A stretch of 49,214 nucleotides of DNA. Source: Planctomycetota bacterium. Its GTDB lineage: Bacteria; Planctomycetota; Phycisphaerae; UBA1845. Shown here piece by piece: positions 25,679 to 35,089 of this stretch; the stretch's first letter is position 1; each line of letters opens with the position of its first letter. The position numbers and the translations under genes are program-made. The notes under the pieces are model-generated. The model was given only the letters and a program-made list of their open reading frames with translations. It ran no database searches and had not been told where the DNA came from. The stretch lies in the NCBI GenBank assembly GCA_030616775.1, contig JAUWWQ010000031.1, forward strand, positions 1 to 49,214. Reading direction: 5' to 3'.

Positions 25679-25714
25679 GAATGAGAGCGTGCTTGATGAA
25701 CGGGAAATTGTGAT

Positions 25715-27058
25715 ATGGAACTGGATACTTTGTTTCTGTCTCGTTTGCAGTTTGCCCTCACGATAGGGTTTCACTTTCTGTTTCCTCCGCTGTCGATTGG
25801 CCTGGCGTGGCTGATCGTGATCATGGAGTGGCGAGGCTGGAAGCGCGGTGATGAGGACTACGTTCGAGCAGGCAAGTTCTTCGGGAAGATTCTGGGACTG
25901 ACTTTTGTTGTTGGTGTGGCCACCGGGATCGTCATGGAGTTTCAGTTCGGCACGAACTGGGCGGAGTACTCAAAGTTCGTTGGCGACATCTTCGGGGCAC
26001 CTCTGGCGGCCGAGGGCGTGTTTTCGTTCTTCCTTGAGTCGACGTTCCTCGGCTTGTATCTGTTTGGAAGAAACAGAGTCTCAAAGGGCGTGCACTGGTT
26101 CTCGGCGCTGATGGTGGCAGTCGGCGCGACGCTGTCGGCGTTCTGGATCATCGTGGCCAACTCATGGCAGCAGACGCCGGCTGGCTTTGAGATTCGCAAC
26201 GGCCGCGCGGAGTTGACCAGCTTCGCGGAGGCGGTGTTCAACGCCTCAACTTGGCCGCGATTCTTCCACACGTTTGATGCATGCCTTATCGCCGGCGCGT
26301 TCCTCGTGGCCGGCGTTTCGGCGTATCTCATTCTCAAACACAATGCGACCGAGATAGCCCGCAAATCGCTTAAGCTCTCGCTGATATTCGGGTTGGTGGT
26401 GTCATTGCTGGCGTTGTTCCCGACCGGCGACTGGCATGCCAAGCAAGTGGCCCGCACCCAGCCCGAGAAGTTCGCGGCCATGGAAGGGCTCATCGTAGGG
26501 CAAACGCGCGCCCCGCTGACAGTGTTCGGGATTCCGTCGGAGGAGCCACCGCGTCTGAATCTCAAGATCGGCGTCCCCGGAGTGCTGAGCCTGATGGCGT
26601 TCGGCGATATGGACGCGCACGTACCGGGCATTGAGGACCTGCGCGGAGAGGGCCACCCAACGCCGCCGTTTGTGCTCACGTTTGTCTCGTTTCATACGAT
26701 GGTGGGGCTGGGCACGCTCTTTATCGTCTTGACTGTGTTCGGCGCCTTCCTGCTCTACCGCAGGAAGCTGTTTGAAACAAGGTGGTATCTGAAACTGCTA
26801 CTGTGGGCGATCCCACTGCCGCTGATCGCCTGCGAAGTCGGATGGATCGTGGCTGAAGTCGGTCGTCAACCCTGGGTGGTGTACCGAGTCCTGAAGACAC
26901 AGGATGCATACTCCGCGAACATTACCAGAGGTGAGGTGTTGTTCTCGATCATCATGTTCGGTTTAATCTACCTGGTGCTGGGTGTGTTGTACCTTTACAC
27001 CCTTGCCAGAATCGTCAAGCGCGGTCCTGAAACGCTTCCGGCCAAGGAGGTGCACTGA
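25715..27058 (+). CDS. cydA: Cytochrome bd quinol oxidase subunit I
   Basis: A 447-residue integral membrane subunit holding hemes b558, b595 and d. Visible markers are the heme-ligating His in the first TM region (TIGFHFLFPPLSIGLAW), the FGTNWAEYSKF block, FFHTFDACLIAGAF, the GDWHAKQVARTQPEKFAAME quinol-loop start, and EVGWIVAEVGRQPWVVY. The Q-loop is short. It oxidises quinol and reduces O2 with high affinity and without proton pumping, protecting anaerobic metabolism from oxygen. It overlaps cydB by one base (TGATG). Confidence 0.97.
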   Translation: MELDTLFLSRLQFALTIGFHFLFPPLSIGLAWLIVIMEWRGWKRGDEDYVRAGKFFGKILGLTFVVGVATGIVMEFQFGTNWAEYSKFVGDIFGAPLAAEGVFSFFLESTFLGLYLFGRNRVSKGVHWFSALMVAVGATLSAFWIIVANSWQQTPAGFEIRNGRAELTSFAEAVFNASTWPRFFHTFDACLIAGAFLVAGVSAYLILKHNATEIARKSLKLSLIFGLVVSLLALFPTGDWHAKQVARTQPEKFAAMEGLIVGQTRAPLTVFGIPSEEPPRLNLKIGVPGVLSLMAFGDMDAHVPGIEDLRGEGHPTPPFVLTFVSFHTMVGLGTLFIVLTVFGAFLLYRRKLFETRWYLKLLLWAIPLPLIACEVGWIVAEVGRQPWVVYRVLKTQDAYSANITRGEVLFSIIMFGLIYLVLGVLYLYTLARIVKRGPETLPAKEVH

Positions 27059-28074
27059 TGGACCTAAACACCGTATGGTTCCTGTTGATCTGGGTTCTGT
27101 TGATCGGCTACGCCATCCTTGACGGATTCGACCTCGGGGTCGGAGTACTGCACCTGTTTGCCCGCAGCGATCGTGAGCGGCGAATCCACGTTAGCGCGAT
27201 CGGGCCGTTCTGGGACGGCAACGAAGTCTGGTTGTTGACCGGCGGAGGTGCCTTGTTTGCGGCATTCCCAGTGGTTTACGCCACGGTGTTTAGCAGTTTC
27301 TACCTCGCGATCATGCTGTTGCTGTTTGCCCTGATCTTCCGCGCCGTTTCGCTGGAGTTCCGCGGCCAGGTGGACAGCCCCGGCTGGCGGCGGGTTTGGG
27401 ATTGGGCCTTTGGATTGGGCAGCTTGATCCCGGCGCTGCTCTTTGGTGTGGCCATAGGCAACATCCTCCGCGGCATTCCGATCGAAGCCGATGGTACGGC
27501 CAACGTACCGTTCCTCTCGCTGCTCAATCCCTACGCACTGCTGATCGGCGTCTTGAGCCTGGTCATGTTCACCATGCACGGCGCCGTGTTCCTGACCGTC
27601 AAGACCGAAGGCCATTTGCAGCAGCGCATGGCCCGATGGGCTTCGGGCGCTTGGACCGTTTTCATCTTTCTCAATCTGGTGGCTTTCGTGGCGACGTTCT
27701 TTGTCTCTCCGTTCCTCTTCGAGGGCGCCTTGGGTAATCCACTATTCTGGATCTTCCTCGTCCTCCTATCAGCCGCTGCCGTCAACGTCCCGATTGCCAT
27801 TCGGTCCGGGAAGTTCCTGGGTTCGTTTCTGGCTTCGTCTATTGCGATCGCATCGACGATGGGGCTGGCATCCGTCTGCCTCTTTCCCAGGATGGTTCCG
27901 TCCAGCATTGACCTGGCCAATAGCCTGACGGTCTACAACGCGTCGTCTACACCGCGCACCCTGACTGTCATGCTGGTCATCGCCCTGATCGGCATGCCCA
28001 TCGTGATCGTGTACAGCGCCTATATTTACAGAGTCTTCGCAGGCAAGGTAGTCATTACGGAGGACAGCTATTGA
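27058..28074 (+). CDS. cydB: Cytochrome bd quinol oxidase subunit II
   Basis: A 338-residue subunit with about eight membrane helices. The family start LLIGYAILDGFDLGVGVLH and FWDGNEVWLLTGGGALFAAFP are intact. It pairs with CydA to form the oxidase core. The intergenic 80 nt downstream contains no CydX-like membrane peptide that I can identify, and no cydDC exporter is nearby. Confidence 0.97.
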   Translation: MDLNTVWFLLIWVLLIGYAILDGFDLGVGVLHLFARSDRERRIHVSAIGPFWDGNEVWLLTGGGALFAAFPVVYATVFSSFYLAIMLLLFALIFRAVSLEFRGQVDSPGWRRVWDWAFGLGSLIPALLFGVAIGNILRGIPIEADGTANVPFLSLLNPYALLIGVLSLVMFTMHGAVFLTVKTEGHLQQRMARWASGAWTVFIFLNLVAFVATFFVSPFLFEGALGNPLFWIFLVLLSAAAVNVPIAIRSGKFLGSFLASSIAIASTMGLASVCLFPRMVPSSIDLANSLTVYNASSTPRTLTVMLVIALIGMPIVIVYSAYIYRVFAGKVVITEDSY

Positions 28075-28154
28075 ATGATCGTCGGAGTCTGCAGGAAACA
28101 TTCCCGGATGAACGGCGGACCAGGCTCGCCTGCATCTGCAATGAGTGAAGTGAA

Positions 28155-30050
28155 ATGCCCGATAGACCACGACTGCTGTGGCGCAACACGCTGACGCTTG
28201 CCGGTGGGGTGATATCGATCGTTGCCCTGCTGTTCATTCTGAGCTTCCTATTTTTCGACGTGGTTTCGGAGGGGCGAAGCGCGTACATCGGGTTGTTTAC
28301 CTATTTGATCTTTCCGGGATTTCTTGTATTTGGGATCGTTTTGATCATTGTGGGTCTGTTGATCGCTCGCTGGCGCACGAAGCGGGTGAGTAGCGATGCG
28401 GCAGGTGTGGCACAGTATTATCCGAGGATTGATCTGAGCCTCAAATCGCACCGGACGGCGCTGGCGGGGATTGGGCTAGTTGTGGTGCTCGCCCTGCCGT
28501 TCATCGGCCTAATGAGTTATAAGGGCTATCACTACACCGATTCGAACGACTTCTGCGGGCTCGTGTGCCACAGCGTCATGGAGCCGCAGTTCACCGCTCA
28601 TCGCCTCTCGCCGCACGCGCGGGTGGACTGTGCGGAGTGTCACATTGGGGAAGGGGCGAGCTGGTATGTCAAGTCGAAGCTATCGGGCGTGCGCCAGGTG
28701 TTCGCCGTCGCACGGAACTCCTACCCACGTCCGATCCCACCGGCAATAACGGAACTCCGCCCAGCCACCGAAACCTGCGAGCAGTGTCACTGGCCGGTCA
28801 AGTTCTTCGGCGACCAGCTCATCACCATCAATTATGTCGCCTCCGACGAAGCCAACACGCACAATCAGGTTCGCATGTTGGTCAAGACGGGAGGCGGTGA
28901 TGCCTTTGCAGGTCCGCCATCGGGCATCCATTGGCACATGACTTTAGGGAAGAAGATCGAGTTTGTCGCAACAGATGAGTCTCTGCAGGAGATTCCGTGG
29001 GCTATAGTCACTGACCGCACTACAGGCATACAGACCGTGTACCGATCCGACGGTCAGTCTGCCGACGACGCGCCGCCGGACGGAACGCATCGGACCGTGG
29101 ATTGTATGGACTGTCACAACCGGGCGACGCACATCTTCCGTACGCCGTCGCGGGCAGTCGACCGTGTGCTCAGTGTGAAGCCGGCGCTGCGCTCACTCCC
29201 GTTTGCGAAGCGCGAAATGGTTGCCGCCATCGTCAAGCCGTTTCGTTCGAGGGAGCAAGGCCGGTCCGGTGTCGCGGCCGCGCTGAGACAATTCTATCAG
29301 ACGCACTATCCCGAGGTCGCCGAGGTTCATGGCCTCGAACTGGACCGCCTGATCGAAGCGGGAGAGGAATGCTACGACAGGAGCTTCTTTCCAGGGATGA
29401 AGGTTTCCTGGCGTACCTATCCCGACAACATTGGGCATCTCGAGTTCCCCGGTTGCTTCCGTTGTCACGACGGCAAGCATGTGAACGACGAGGGGAACCC
29501 AATCACCAGCGAGTGCTCGTCCTGCCACGAGTTTCTCGTTCCCTCCGATCCTCAGGATCCTTCGTCACTGCCCCGCGTCGGGAAGTTCCAACATCCCGTC
29601 ACGTTGGAAGGAGTGCACGGGACGATGCGGTGTGATCGCTGCCATACCGGTGGCATAGCGCCTGCTTCTACGTGCGCGGGCTGCCATACCACGCAGGCGC
29701 AGTTTCTCGCAGGAACGCTTTCCGCTCTCGCATCGTTTGAGATCCCGGCCGACCCGATGGCCGACAGCGTCGAATGTCAGGACTGCCACGATTTGTCCCG
29801 ACCGACCGACGTCGAGACGATCAACGAAGCGTGCATCGACTGCCACGATGACGAGGAGCGCTTTGAAGGTATGCTCCAATCCTGGAGGCTTCAGGTCGAT
29901 CACTTACTGGCGGAGGTCCAGGATCAGGTAGACGAAAGCGGCAAGCCCGCCATCGAGGCGCTTCTCGGGGCCGGCCCGCTACACAACATCGAAGCGGCTC
30001 GGCAGGTCCTCTCCAGCCTTGCCGGCAAGGGCGAACAGCGCGAGCAGTAG
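28155..30050 (+). CDS. NapC/NirT-type membrane multiheme cytochrome c (ten heme motifs)
   Basis: A 631-residue protein with three N-terminal membrane segments (two in residues 10-75 and one near 102-120), then an extracytoplasmic region. Nine CxxCH motifs plus one CxxxCH (CGLVCHSVMEP, the first heme) are present; the others are CAECH, CEQCH, CMDCH, CFRCH, CSSCH, CDRCH, CAGCH, CQDCH and CIDCH. The N-terminal part resembles NapC/NrfH-like quinol dehydrogenases (SPHARVDCAECHIGEGASWYV). The C-terminal half adds further hemes. It probably carries electrons from quinol to a periplasmic acceptor, but no NrfA-type reductase is encoded nearby. Following cydAB, it shares the quinol pool. Confidence 0.88.
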   Translation: MPDRPRLLWRNTLTLAGGVISIVALLFILSFLFFDVVSEGRSAYIGLFTYLIFPGFLVFGIVLIIVGLLIARWRTKRVSSDAAGVAQYYPRIDLSLKSHRTALAGIGLVVVLALPFIGLMSYKGYHYTDSNDFCGLVCHSVMEPQFTAHRLSPHARVDCAECHIGEGASWYVKSKLSGVRQVFAVARNSYPRPIPPAITELRPATETCEQCHWPVKFFGDQLITINYVASDEANTHNQVRMLVKTGGGDAFAGPPSGIHWHMTLGKKIEFVATDESLQEIPWAIVTDRTTGIQTVYRSDGQSADDAPPDGTHRTVDCMDCHNRATHIFRTPSRAVDRVLSVKPALRSLPFAKREMVAAIVKPFRSREQGRSGVAAALRQFYQTHYPEVAEVHGLELDRLIEAGEECYDRSFFPGMKVSWRTYPDNIGHLEFPGCFRCHDGKHVNDEGNPITSECSSCHEFLVPSDPQDPSSLPRVGKFQHPVTLEGVHGTMRCDRCHTGGIAPASTCAGCHTTQAQFLAGTLSALASFEIPADPMADSVECQDCHDLSRPTDVETINEACIDCHDDEERFEGMLQSWRLQVDHLLAEVQDQVDESGKPAIEALLGAGPLHNIEAARQVLSSLAGKGEQREQ

Positions 30051-30156
30051 AGCTCGGGCGTGTCGAGGTCGGAAGGGTAGGACTCTTGTTTTCTGCAATC
30101 GTTCGGCACCGTTTGGAGTCAAGGGTGGGCTGACATCTACCAGAAAGGGTGATGAT

Positions 30157-30618
30157 ATGGAACGAAAACCGGCCAAGCCTTCGCATTTGCTGAACCTGGG
30201 CGAGAAAGCACCGGCATTCTCGCTTCTGGACCAGAGCGGCAAGACAGTCACTCTGGATGAGCATCGCGGCAAGAAGAACGTCGTTCTGATCTTTTATCCC
30301 GGCGACAATACTCCGGGGTGCACAAGACAGCTCTGCGCTATCCGTGATCAGTATGACCTGTTTGCCGATAGCGAGACGGTCGTCTTTGGCATCAATCCAC
30401 AGGAGGCTGCATCACACAAGAGGTTTATCGGCAAGCATAACTTCCCCTATCCGCTGCTGGTCGACAGTGAGAAGAGTGTCGTATCGGCCTATGGATGTAG
30501 AGGGACGTTGATGACGAAGCGAACCGTCTATGGCATCAACAAGGAAGGCATCATCGTCTTTGCCCGCCGGGGCACGCCTTCCAACGAAGAGATCCTCAAG
30601 GCATTCAAGGAGCAGTAA
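30157..30618 (+). CDS. bcp: Peroxiredoxin, PrxQ/Bcp type
   Basis: A 153-residue thiol peroxidase from ATG 30157 behind GAAAGGG. The AhpC/TSA core is APAFSLLDQSGKTVTLDEH, and the active site FYPGDNTPGCTRQLCAIRD has the peroxidatic cysteine followed by the typical PrxQ resolving cysteine four residues later. The rest (VFGINPQEAASHKRFIGKH) is canonical. It is the second, distinct peroxiredoxin of the island and is likely reduced by thioredoxin. It directly precedes korAB. Confidence 0.95.
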   Translation: MERKPAKPSHLLNLGEKAPAFSLLDQSGKTVTLDEHRGKKNVVLIFYPGDNTPGCTRQLCAIRDQYDLFADSETVVFGINPQEAASHKRFIGKHNFPYPLLVDSEKSVVSAYGCRGTLMTKRTVYGINKEGIIVFARRGTPSNEEILKAFKEQ

Positions 30619-30679
30619 GTCTACGTAGCGGTGCAGTCTTTGTGAGCAAAGCGGTCATCCCGTAAATGAGGAGACAGCA

Positions 30680-32419
30680 GTGACAACGAACGAGCTGAGC
30701 TTCATAGTTGGGGGGGCGGCGGGCCTTGGGATCAAAACGGCCGGGCTGATCTTCGCCCGGCTATGTTCGCGCGCCGGATGGCACGTGTACGGCAACGTGG
30801 AGTATCCCTCGATCATTCGAGGCGACCACAACAGCTATCAAGTTATGGTGTCCGAGAAGCGTGTGTTTGGCCACATCCGTGCCCTAAACATCCTGCTCGC
30901 GCTAGATGACCTGAGCATCGAATTGCACAAGGATGAGATCCGTCCAGGCGGCGCCGTAATCTATGATGTGAACAAGAGCAAGGCTGACAGGGGGGAGCTG
31001 GAGGAACAGGAGGTTCTCCTTGTCGGTCTGCCCTTCCAGTCCATGATCAAAGAGGTCGGTGGTGGACAGCGTCTGCTTAACACCGTCGGTGTCGGTGCCA
31101 CGATGGGTCTGCTGCACTTTGATTTCGATGCCATCGCTGTGACGCTCGAGGACACATTTGCCCGACACGGTGAAAGCGTGCTCAAACAGAATCTTGACGT
31201 TGCCCGGCGGGCCTACGATGCGGCAGCCGAAGGCTTCGCCGATCGCTTCGACGTTACCCTGCAAAGGCGAGACGCGCCGAAACGGATGCTGCTCACGGGG
31301 AATGAAGCTCTGGCCATGGGAGCTATCAAGGCGGGGGTCAAGTTCTACGCTGGCTACCCCATGACCCCTTCCTCCTCGATCCTGAACTACATGGCCGCCC
31401 GCGAGCGTGAATATGGCCTCGTGGTCAAGCACGCTGAAGACGAAATCTCCGCGGTGGGCATGGCCCTCGGCGCGGCTTTCGCAGGGCTTCGGTCGATGAC
31501 TGCTACATCCGGCGGCGGCTTCTGTCTCATGTGCGAGTTTGTGGGGTTGGCTGGCATGACCGAAACACCACTGGTCATCGTCGAGTCCCAACGGCCAGGT
31601 CCGTCCACCGGGCTGCCGACGCGGACCGAGCAAGGTGACCTGAAGTTCGTGCTCTCAGCTTCGCAGGACGAATTCCCGCGTATTGTCATCGCTCCTGGCG
31701 ATCCCGAAGAGAGCTTTCGACTTACCTTCGAGGCGTTCAACCTGGCTGAGAAGTACCAGACGCCCGTCATCATCCTTATGGATAAGCACCTATCCGAGTC
31801 CACATGGACGTACGAACCGTTCAACTGTGCGGGCATGACGATTGACCGTGGAGAACTCTTGGACGAGTCAGCCCTGGCCTCGATGAAGGAATACAGGCGG
31901 TACGCCCTCACGGAGTCGGGTATCTCCCCAATGGTCCACCCGGGGACGCCCGGCGGCGTTTTCTGTGCCACCAGTGACGAACATGATGAACGGGGAGACA
32001 TCTGCGAAGAAGAGAATGTGCGATCTAGGATGGTGGAGAAGCGGCTGCGCAAGATCAAATCGCTGGATGTCTCGGAGTGTGGCTGGAGACTGCACGGCGA
32101 CAGTGACGCAGACTTGATGATCGTTGGCTGGGGATCGACGACATCAGCGATTCACGGTGCTATGGATTTGCTGGCGGAGGACGGAACGAGGATCAGCTTC
32201 CTCCAGGTGATCTACATGAATCCATTCCCAAGCGAACAGGTGGCTGATGTCCTCACCAAGGCGAGAAGAGCCGTAGTCGTCGAGAACAACGCGACGGCTC
32301 AGCTCGCGGATGTCATCCGGGAGAATACCGGAATCAAGATCGACGATGCGATTCTCAAGTATAGTGGCCGACAGTGGCTTGTTGACGAGTTGGCCGATCA
32401 GATTCGACGGAGACTGTAG
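30680..32419 (+). CDS. korA: 2-oxoacid:ferredoxin oxidoreductase, fused gamma-alpha subunit (KorA)
   Basis: A 579-residue subunit starting at GTG. Residues 1-190 are the gamma domain (FIVGGAAGLGIKTAGLIFAR). The alpha pyrimidine-binding domain begins about residue 200 (LLTGNEALAMGAIKAGVKFY) with GYPMTPSSSILNYMA and the SGGGFCLM and ESQRPGPSTGLPTRTEQGDL motifs. The gamma-alpha fusion with a separate beta subunit is the KorAB arrangement acting on 2-oxoglutarate or related 2-oxoacids, producing acyl-CoA, CO2 and reduced ferredoxin. The enzyme class is highly oxygen-sensitive, fitting the surrounding defence genes. Confidence 0.93.
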   Translation: MTTNELSFIVGGAAGLGIKTAGLIFARLCSRAGWHVYGNVEYPSIIRGDHNSYQVMVSEKRVFGHIRALNILLALDDLSIELHKDEIRPGGAVIYDVNKSKADRGELEEQEVLLVGLPFQSMIKEVGGGQRLLNTVGVGATMGLLHFDFDAIAVTLEDTFARHGESVLKQNLDVARRAYDAAAEGFADRFDVTLQRRDAPKRMLLTGNEALAMGAIKAGVKFYAGYPMTPSSSILNYMAAREREYGLVVKHAEDEISAVGMALGAAFAGLRSMTATSGGGFCLMCEFVGLAGMTETPLVIVESQRPGPSTGLPTRTEQGDLKFVLSASQDEFPRIVIAPGDPEESFRLTFEAFNLAEKYQTPVIILMDKHLSESTWTYEPFNCAGMTIDRGELLDESALASMKEYRRYALTESGISPMVHPGTPGGVFCATSDEHDERGDICEEENVRSRMVEKRLRKIKSLDVSECGWRLHGDSDADLMIVGWGSTTSAIHGAMDLLAEDGTRISFLQVIYMNPFPSEQVADVLTKARRAVVVENNATAQLADVIRENTGIKIDDAILKYSGRQWLVDELADQIRRRL

Positions 32420-32467
32420 GAGACACCGGAGAGCCAACACTGCGAATCTCCACAGGAAGGAACGGAC

Positions 32468-33325
32468 ATGGAAAACGCGACAAGATTCAATACAAAGGCC
32501 AAGCCCACGTGGTGTCCCGGCTGCGGCAACTTCGGGATACAAAATGCGATCAAGAAGGCACTGCTGTCGCTTGATCTGCAACCGCACGAGGTGGCAATAT
32601 CCTCGGGGATCGGTTGCTCGGGGAAAATACCGCATTGGATCAACGTCTACGGCTTTCACGGCTTGCACGGTCGCACGCTGCCGGTCGCCACCGGTCTGAA
32701 GCTGGCCAACCACAAGTTAGTGGTCATTGCCGAAGGCGGGGATGGCGACGGTTACAGCGAGGGGATGGGCCACTTCATTCATGCCTGTCGGCGAAATGTG
32801 GATATGACGTACATCGTTCACAACAACGGCGTCTATGGTCTGACCACCGGCCAGGTGTCGCCAACGGGTGACAGGGGGTTCGCGTCAAGCACGACCCCGC
32901 ATGGCGCCATTGAGTGGCCGCTTCAACCGTTGGCCTTGGCGATTTCGGCCGGGGCGAACTTCGTGGCTCGCGGTTTCTCAGGCGACTCCGAGCGCCTGGG
33001 CAAGCTCATCTCCGAGGGGATTCAACACAGGGGCTTCTCCTTCATTGACGTACTTCAGGTATGCGTGTCATTCAATCCCTCCAAGAGCTACAAGTGGTAT
33101 CAACAGCGCGTAGGCAATCTCGAAGATGAAGGTCACGATCCAACCGACCGGACGAAGGCCTTGGAGGCGGTCTTTCGGGACGATGGCCGCCTGCCCATCG
33201 GCGTGTTCTACCGCGGCAGTGAGCCTGCGCATGAGGAGGGCCTACCGCAGTTGGCCGCGGAGCCGCTCGTGAAACACGACATCACGGACGTTGACATCCG
33301 TCCACTAATGGAAGAACAGGTCTGA
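32468..33325 (+). CDS. korB: 2-oxoacid:ferredoxin oxidoreductase, beta subunit (KorB)
   Basis: A 285-residue ThDP-binding subunit. Markers are the CPGCGNFGIQNAIKKAL start with cluster cysteines, SSGIGCSGKIPHWIN, EGGDGDGYSEGMGH (GDG-N ThDP/Mg motif) and the YIVHNNGVYGLTTGQVSPT block; CVSFNPSKSYKWY is typical of KorB/VorB. The separate ferredoxin-like delta subunit is not encoded here, as is usual for two-subunit KorAB. It lies 48 nt after korA behind AGGAAGG. Confidence 0.94.
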   Translation: MENATRFNTKAKPTWCPGCGNFGIQNAIKKALLSLDLQPHEVAISSGIGCSGKIPHWINVYGFHGLHGRTLPVATGLKLANHKLVVIAEGGDGDGYSEGMGHFIHACRRNVDMTYIVHNNGVYGLTTGQVSPTGDRGFASSTTPHGAIEWPLQPLALAISAGANFVARGFSGDSERLGKLISEGIQHRGFSFIDVLQVCVSFNPSKSYKWYQQRVGNLEDEGHDPTDRTKALEAVFRDDGRLPIGVFYRGSEPAHEEGLPQLAAEPLVKHDITDVDIRPLMEEQV

Positions 33326-33370
33326 GATGGAATACCGAACCGAACGTGATACGCTGAGCAGGAGATTTTT

Positions 33371-35089
33371 GTGAGTCTCTGGACGGCGTTGCTGGATGTA
33401 TTGATTCTGCTGCTGGCAGCGTTGCTGCTGGGTTCGCTGTGTGAGCGATTGAAGCAGAGTGCGCTCCTAGGCTACCTGCTCGCCGGGACGTTGCTGGGCC
33501 CCAACGCCTTGGACTGGATGCCGAATCACACAGCGGTGGCGACGATCGCGGAATTAGGCATTGCGCTGCTGCTGTTCACGATCGGACTTGAGTTTTCCTG
33601 GCGCAGATTGCGAAGCATCGGGCCGATCGCCCTCGGTGGAGGAACTGTTCAGGTGCTGCTGACCAGCGTCCTGGCGGCCGGGATCTGCCTAATGCTGGGG
33701 CTCGGGGGCCGGGCAGCGCTGGCCTTCGGCGCCATGATCGCATTGAGCAGCACCGCCTGCGTGGTGCGCCTGCTGGTGAGCCGCGCGGAGATCGACGGCG
33801 TCTACGGCCGCAACGCGCTGGGCATCCTGCTCCTCCAGGACATCGCGGTGGTTCCGCTGGTGCTCGTGGTAACCGCGTTGGGAGGCGAAGGTCAGGGTTC
33901 GATGGCGCAGATCGGCTTGGAGATGGGCCGGGCGGTCGTGGTGGCGGCAGTTCTGGTGGGGGCGCTTTTCCTGCTGCTCAACTACCTCGTGCCGTTGTTG
34001 TTAAACACCGAACAAGCGGCGCGGAATCGCGATTTGCCCATTCTGCTGGCGATTGTCACGGGTGTGGGGACAGCATGGGTGTCACACACTTTGGGCCTTT
34101 CGCCGGTGCTCGGGGCGTTCATCGCGGGTTTGTTGCTGGCTGAGTCCCCCTTCGCCACGCAAATCCGCGCTGACATTGCCTCGGTGCGCACGCTGTTCGT
34201 GACTCTGTTTTTCAGTTCGATCGGGATGTTGTGCAATCCGGCGTGGGTGCTGGAACATTGGGCAACGGTGGCTGGCGTGGTAGCGGTCATCGTGTTTGGC
34301 AAGTCGATCGTGATATTCGGCGTGGGGCGTCTGTTCCGCTGCTCGCCGGGCCATGCGGTTGCGACGGGCATTTGCCTGGCCCAGGTGGGCGAGTTTTCAT
34401 TCGTGCTTGCCGAGGTGGCGCGACAGGGGCAGTTGATTGACAGCGGCTTGTTTGAGTTGATCGTTGCGTCCACGATTGGAACGCTGTTCCTCACGCCGTA
34501 CCTGGTGGCTGCCGCGCCGCATGTTGCGAGGGCCGTCGGCAGGCTTTCGGCTTGGCGCACCCAGGCACTACCCCGGCAGCCTGAACCGTTGGCCGAGTCC
34601 ACCGCAAAGATGAGCGGGCATATTGTGATCGTGGGTTTTGGTCCTGCGGGCCAGTGCGTTGCCAGAGCACTCGAACAAGACCACCAGGCGCTCGTTGTGG
34701 TCGTCGAGTTGAACGCCAAGTCAGCGGACGTCGCTCGGGGCTACGGCCTGCGGACGTACATCGGTGACGCAACCAGCCCGGAAATGTTGGAACACTTGTG
34801 CGTCGGAGCGGCTAAGGTCGTCGCGGTGACAATTCCCGATCCAGCCGCTGCCCGGCAAATCATCGAAGGAGTTCGTTCCCTGGGAACGGATACGTCAATC
34901 ATCGCCCGGGCGCGGTATCATAGGTATCGTTCGGAATTGGCCCTTGCCGGAGCGGTCGCGGTCATCGACGAGGAAGAACAGGTCGGCCTCCAGATGGCCT
35001 CGGCGGTGCAAGAGAAACTGCGGACCGGCGTGGCCCACGGTTACCCGAAGCCCCCCCCGGGTATCGAACCAGCAGACACCAGGTGGTGA
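33371..35089 (+). CDS. Kef-type (CPA2) cation:proton antiporter with TrkA-N domain
   Basis: A 572-residue protein starting at GTG behind AGGAGA. Residues 1-380 are a Na_H_exchanger domain with 12-13 helices (ELGIALLLFTIGLEFSWRRL, LLLQDIAVVPLVL, SPVLGAFIAGLLLAESPF). From about residue 415 an RCK/TrkA-N Rossmann domain begins (HIVIVGFGPAGQCVARAL). The layout is that of KefB/C/YbaL potassium efflux systems, which acidify the cytoplasm during electrophile stress, here without a KefF/G helper. It closes the plus-strand run. Confidence 0.9.
   Translation: MSLWTALLDVLILLLAALLLGSLCERLKQSALLGYLLAGTLLGPNALDWMPNHTAVATIAELGIALLLFTIGLEFSWRRLRSIGPIALGGGTVQVLLTSVLAAGICLMLGLGGRAALAFGAMIALSSTACVVRLLVSRAEIDGVYGRNALGILLLQDIAVVPLVLVVTALGGEGQGSMAQIGLEMGRAVVVAAVLVGALFLLLNYLVPLLLNTEQAARNRDLPILLAIVTGVGTAWVSHTLGLSPVLGAFIAGLLLAESPFATQIRADIASVRTLFVTLFFSSIGMLCNPAWVLEHWATVAGVVAVIVFGKSIVIFGVGRLFRCSPGHAVATGICLAQVGEFSFVLAEVARQGQLIDSGLFELIVASTIGTLFLTPYLVAAAPHVARAVGRLSAWRTQALPRQPEPLAESTAKMSGHIVIVGFGPAGQCVARALEQDHQALVVVVELNAKSADVARGYGLRTYIGDATSPEMLEHLCVGAAKVVAVTIPDPAAARQIIEGVRSLGTDTSIIARARYHRYRSELALAGAVAVIDEEEQVGLQMASAVQEKLRTGVAHGYPKPPPGIEPADTRW

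Noticed and set aside
28075-28154. Possible CydX-like peptide after cydB
   Set aside because: The short frame there has no transmembrane segment and no CydX motif.
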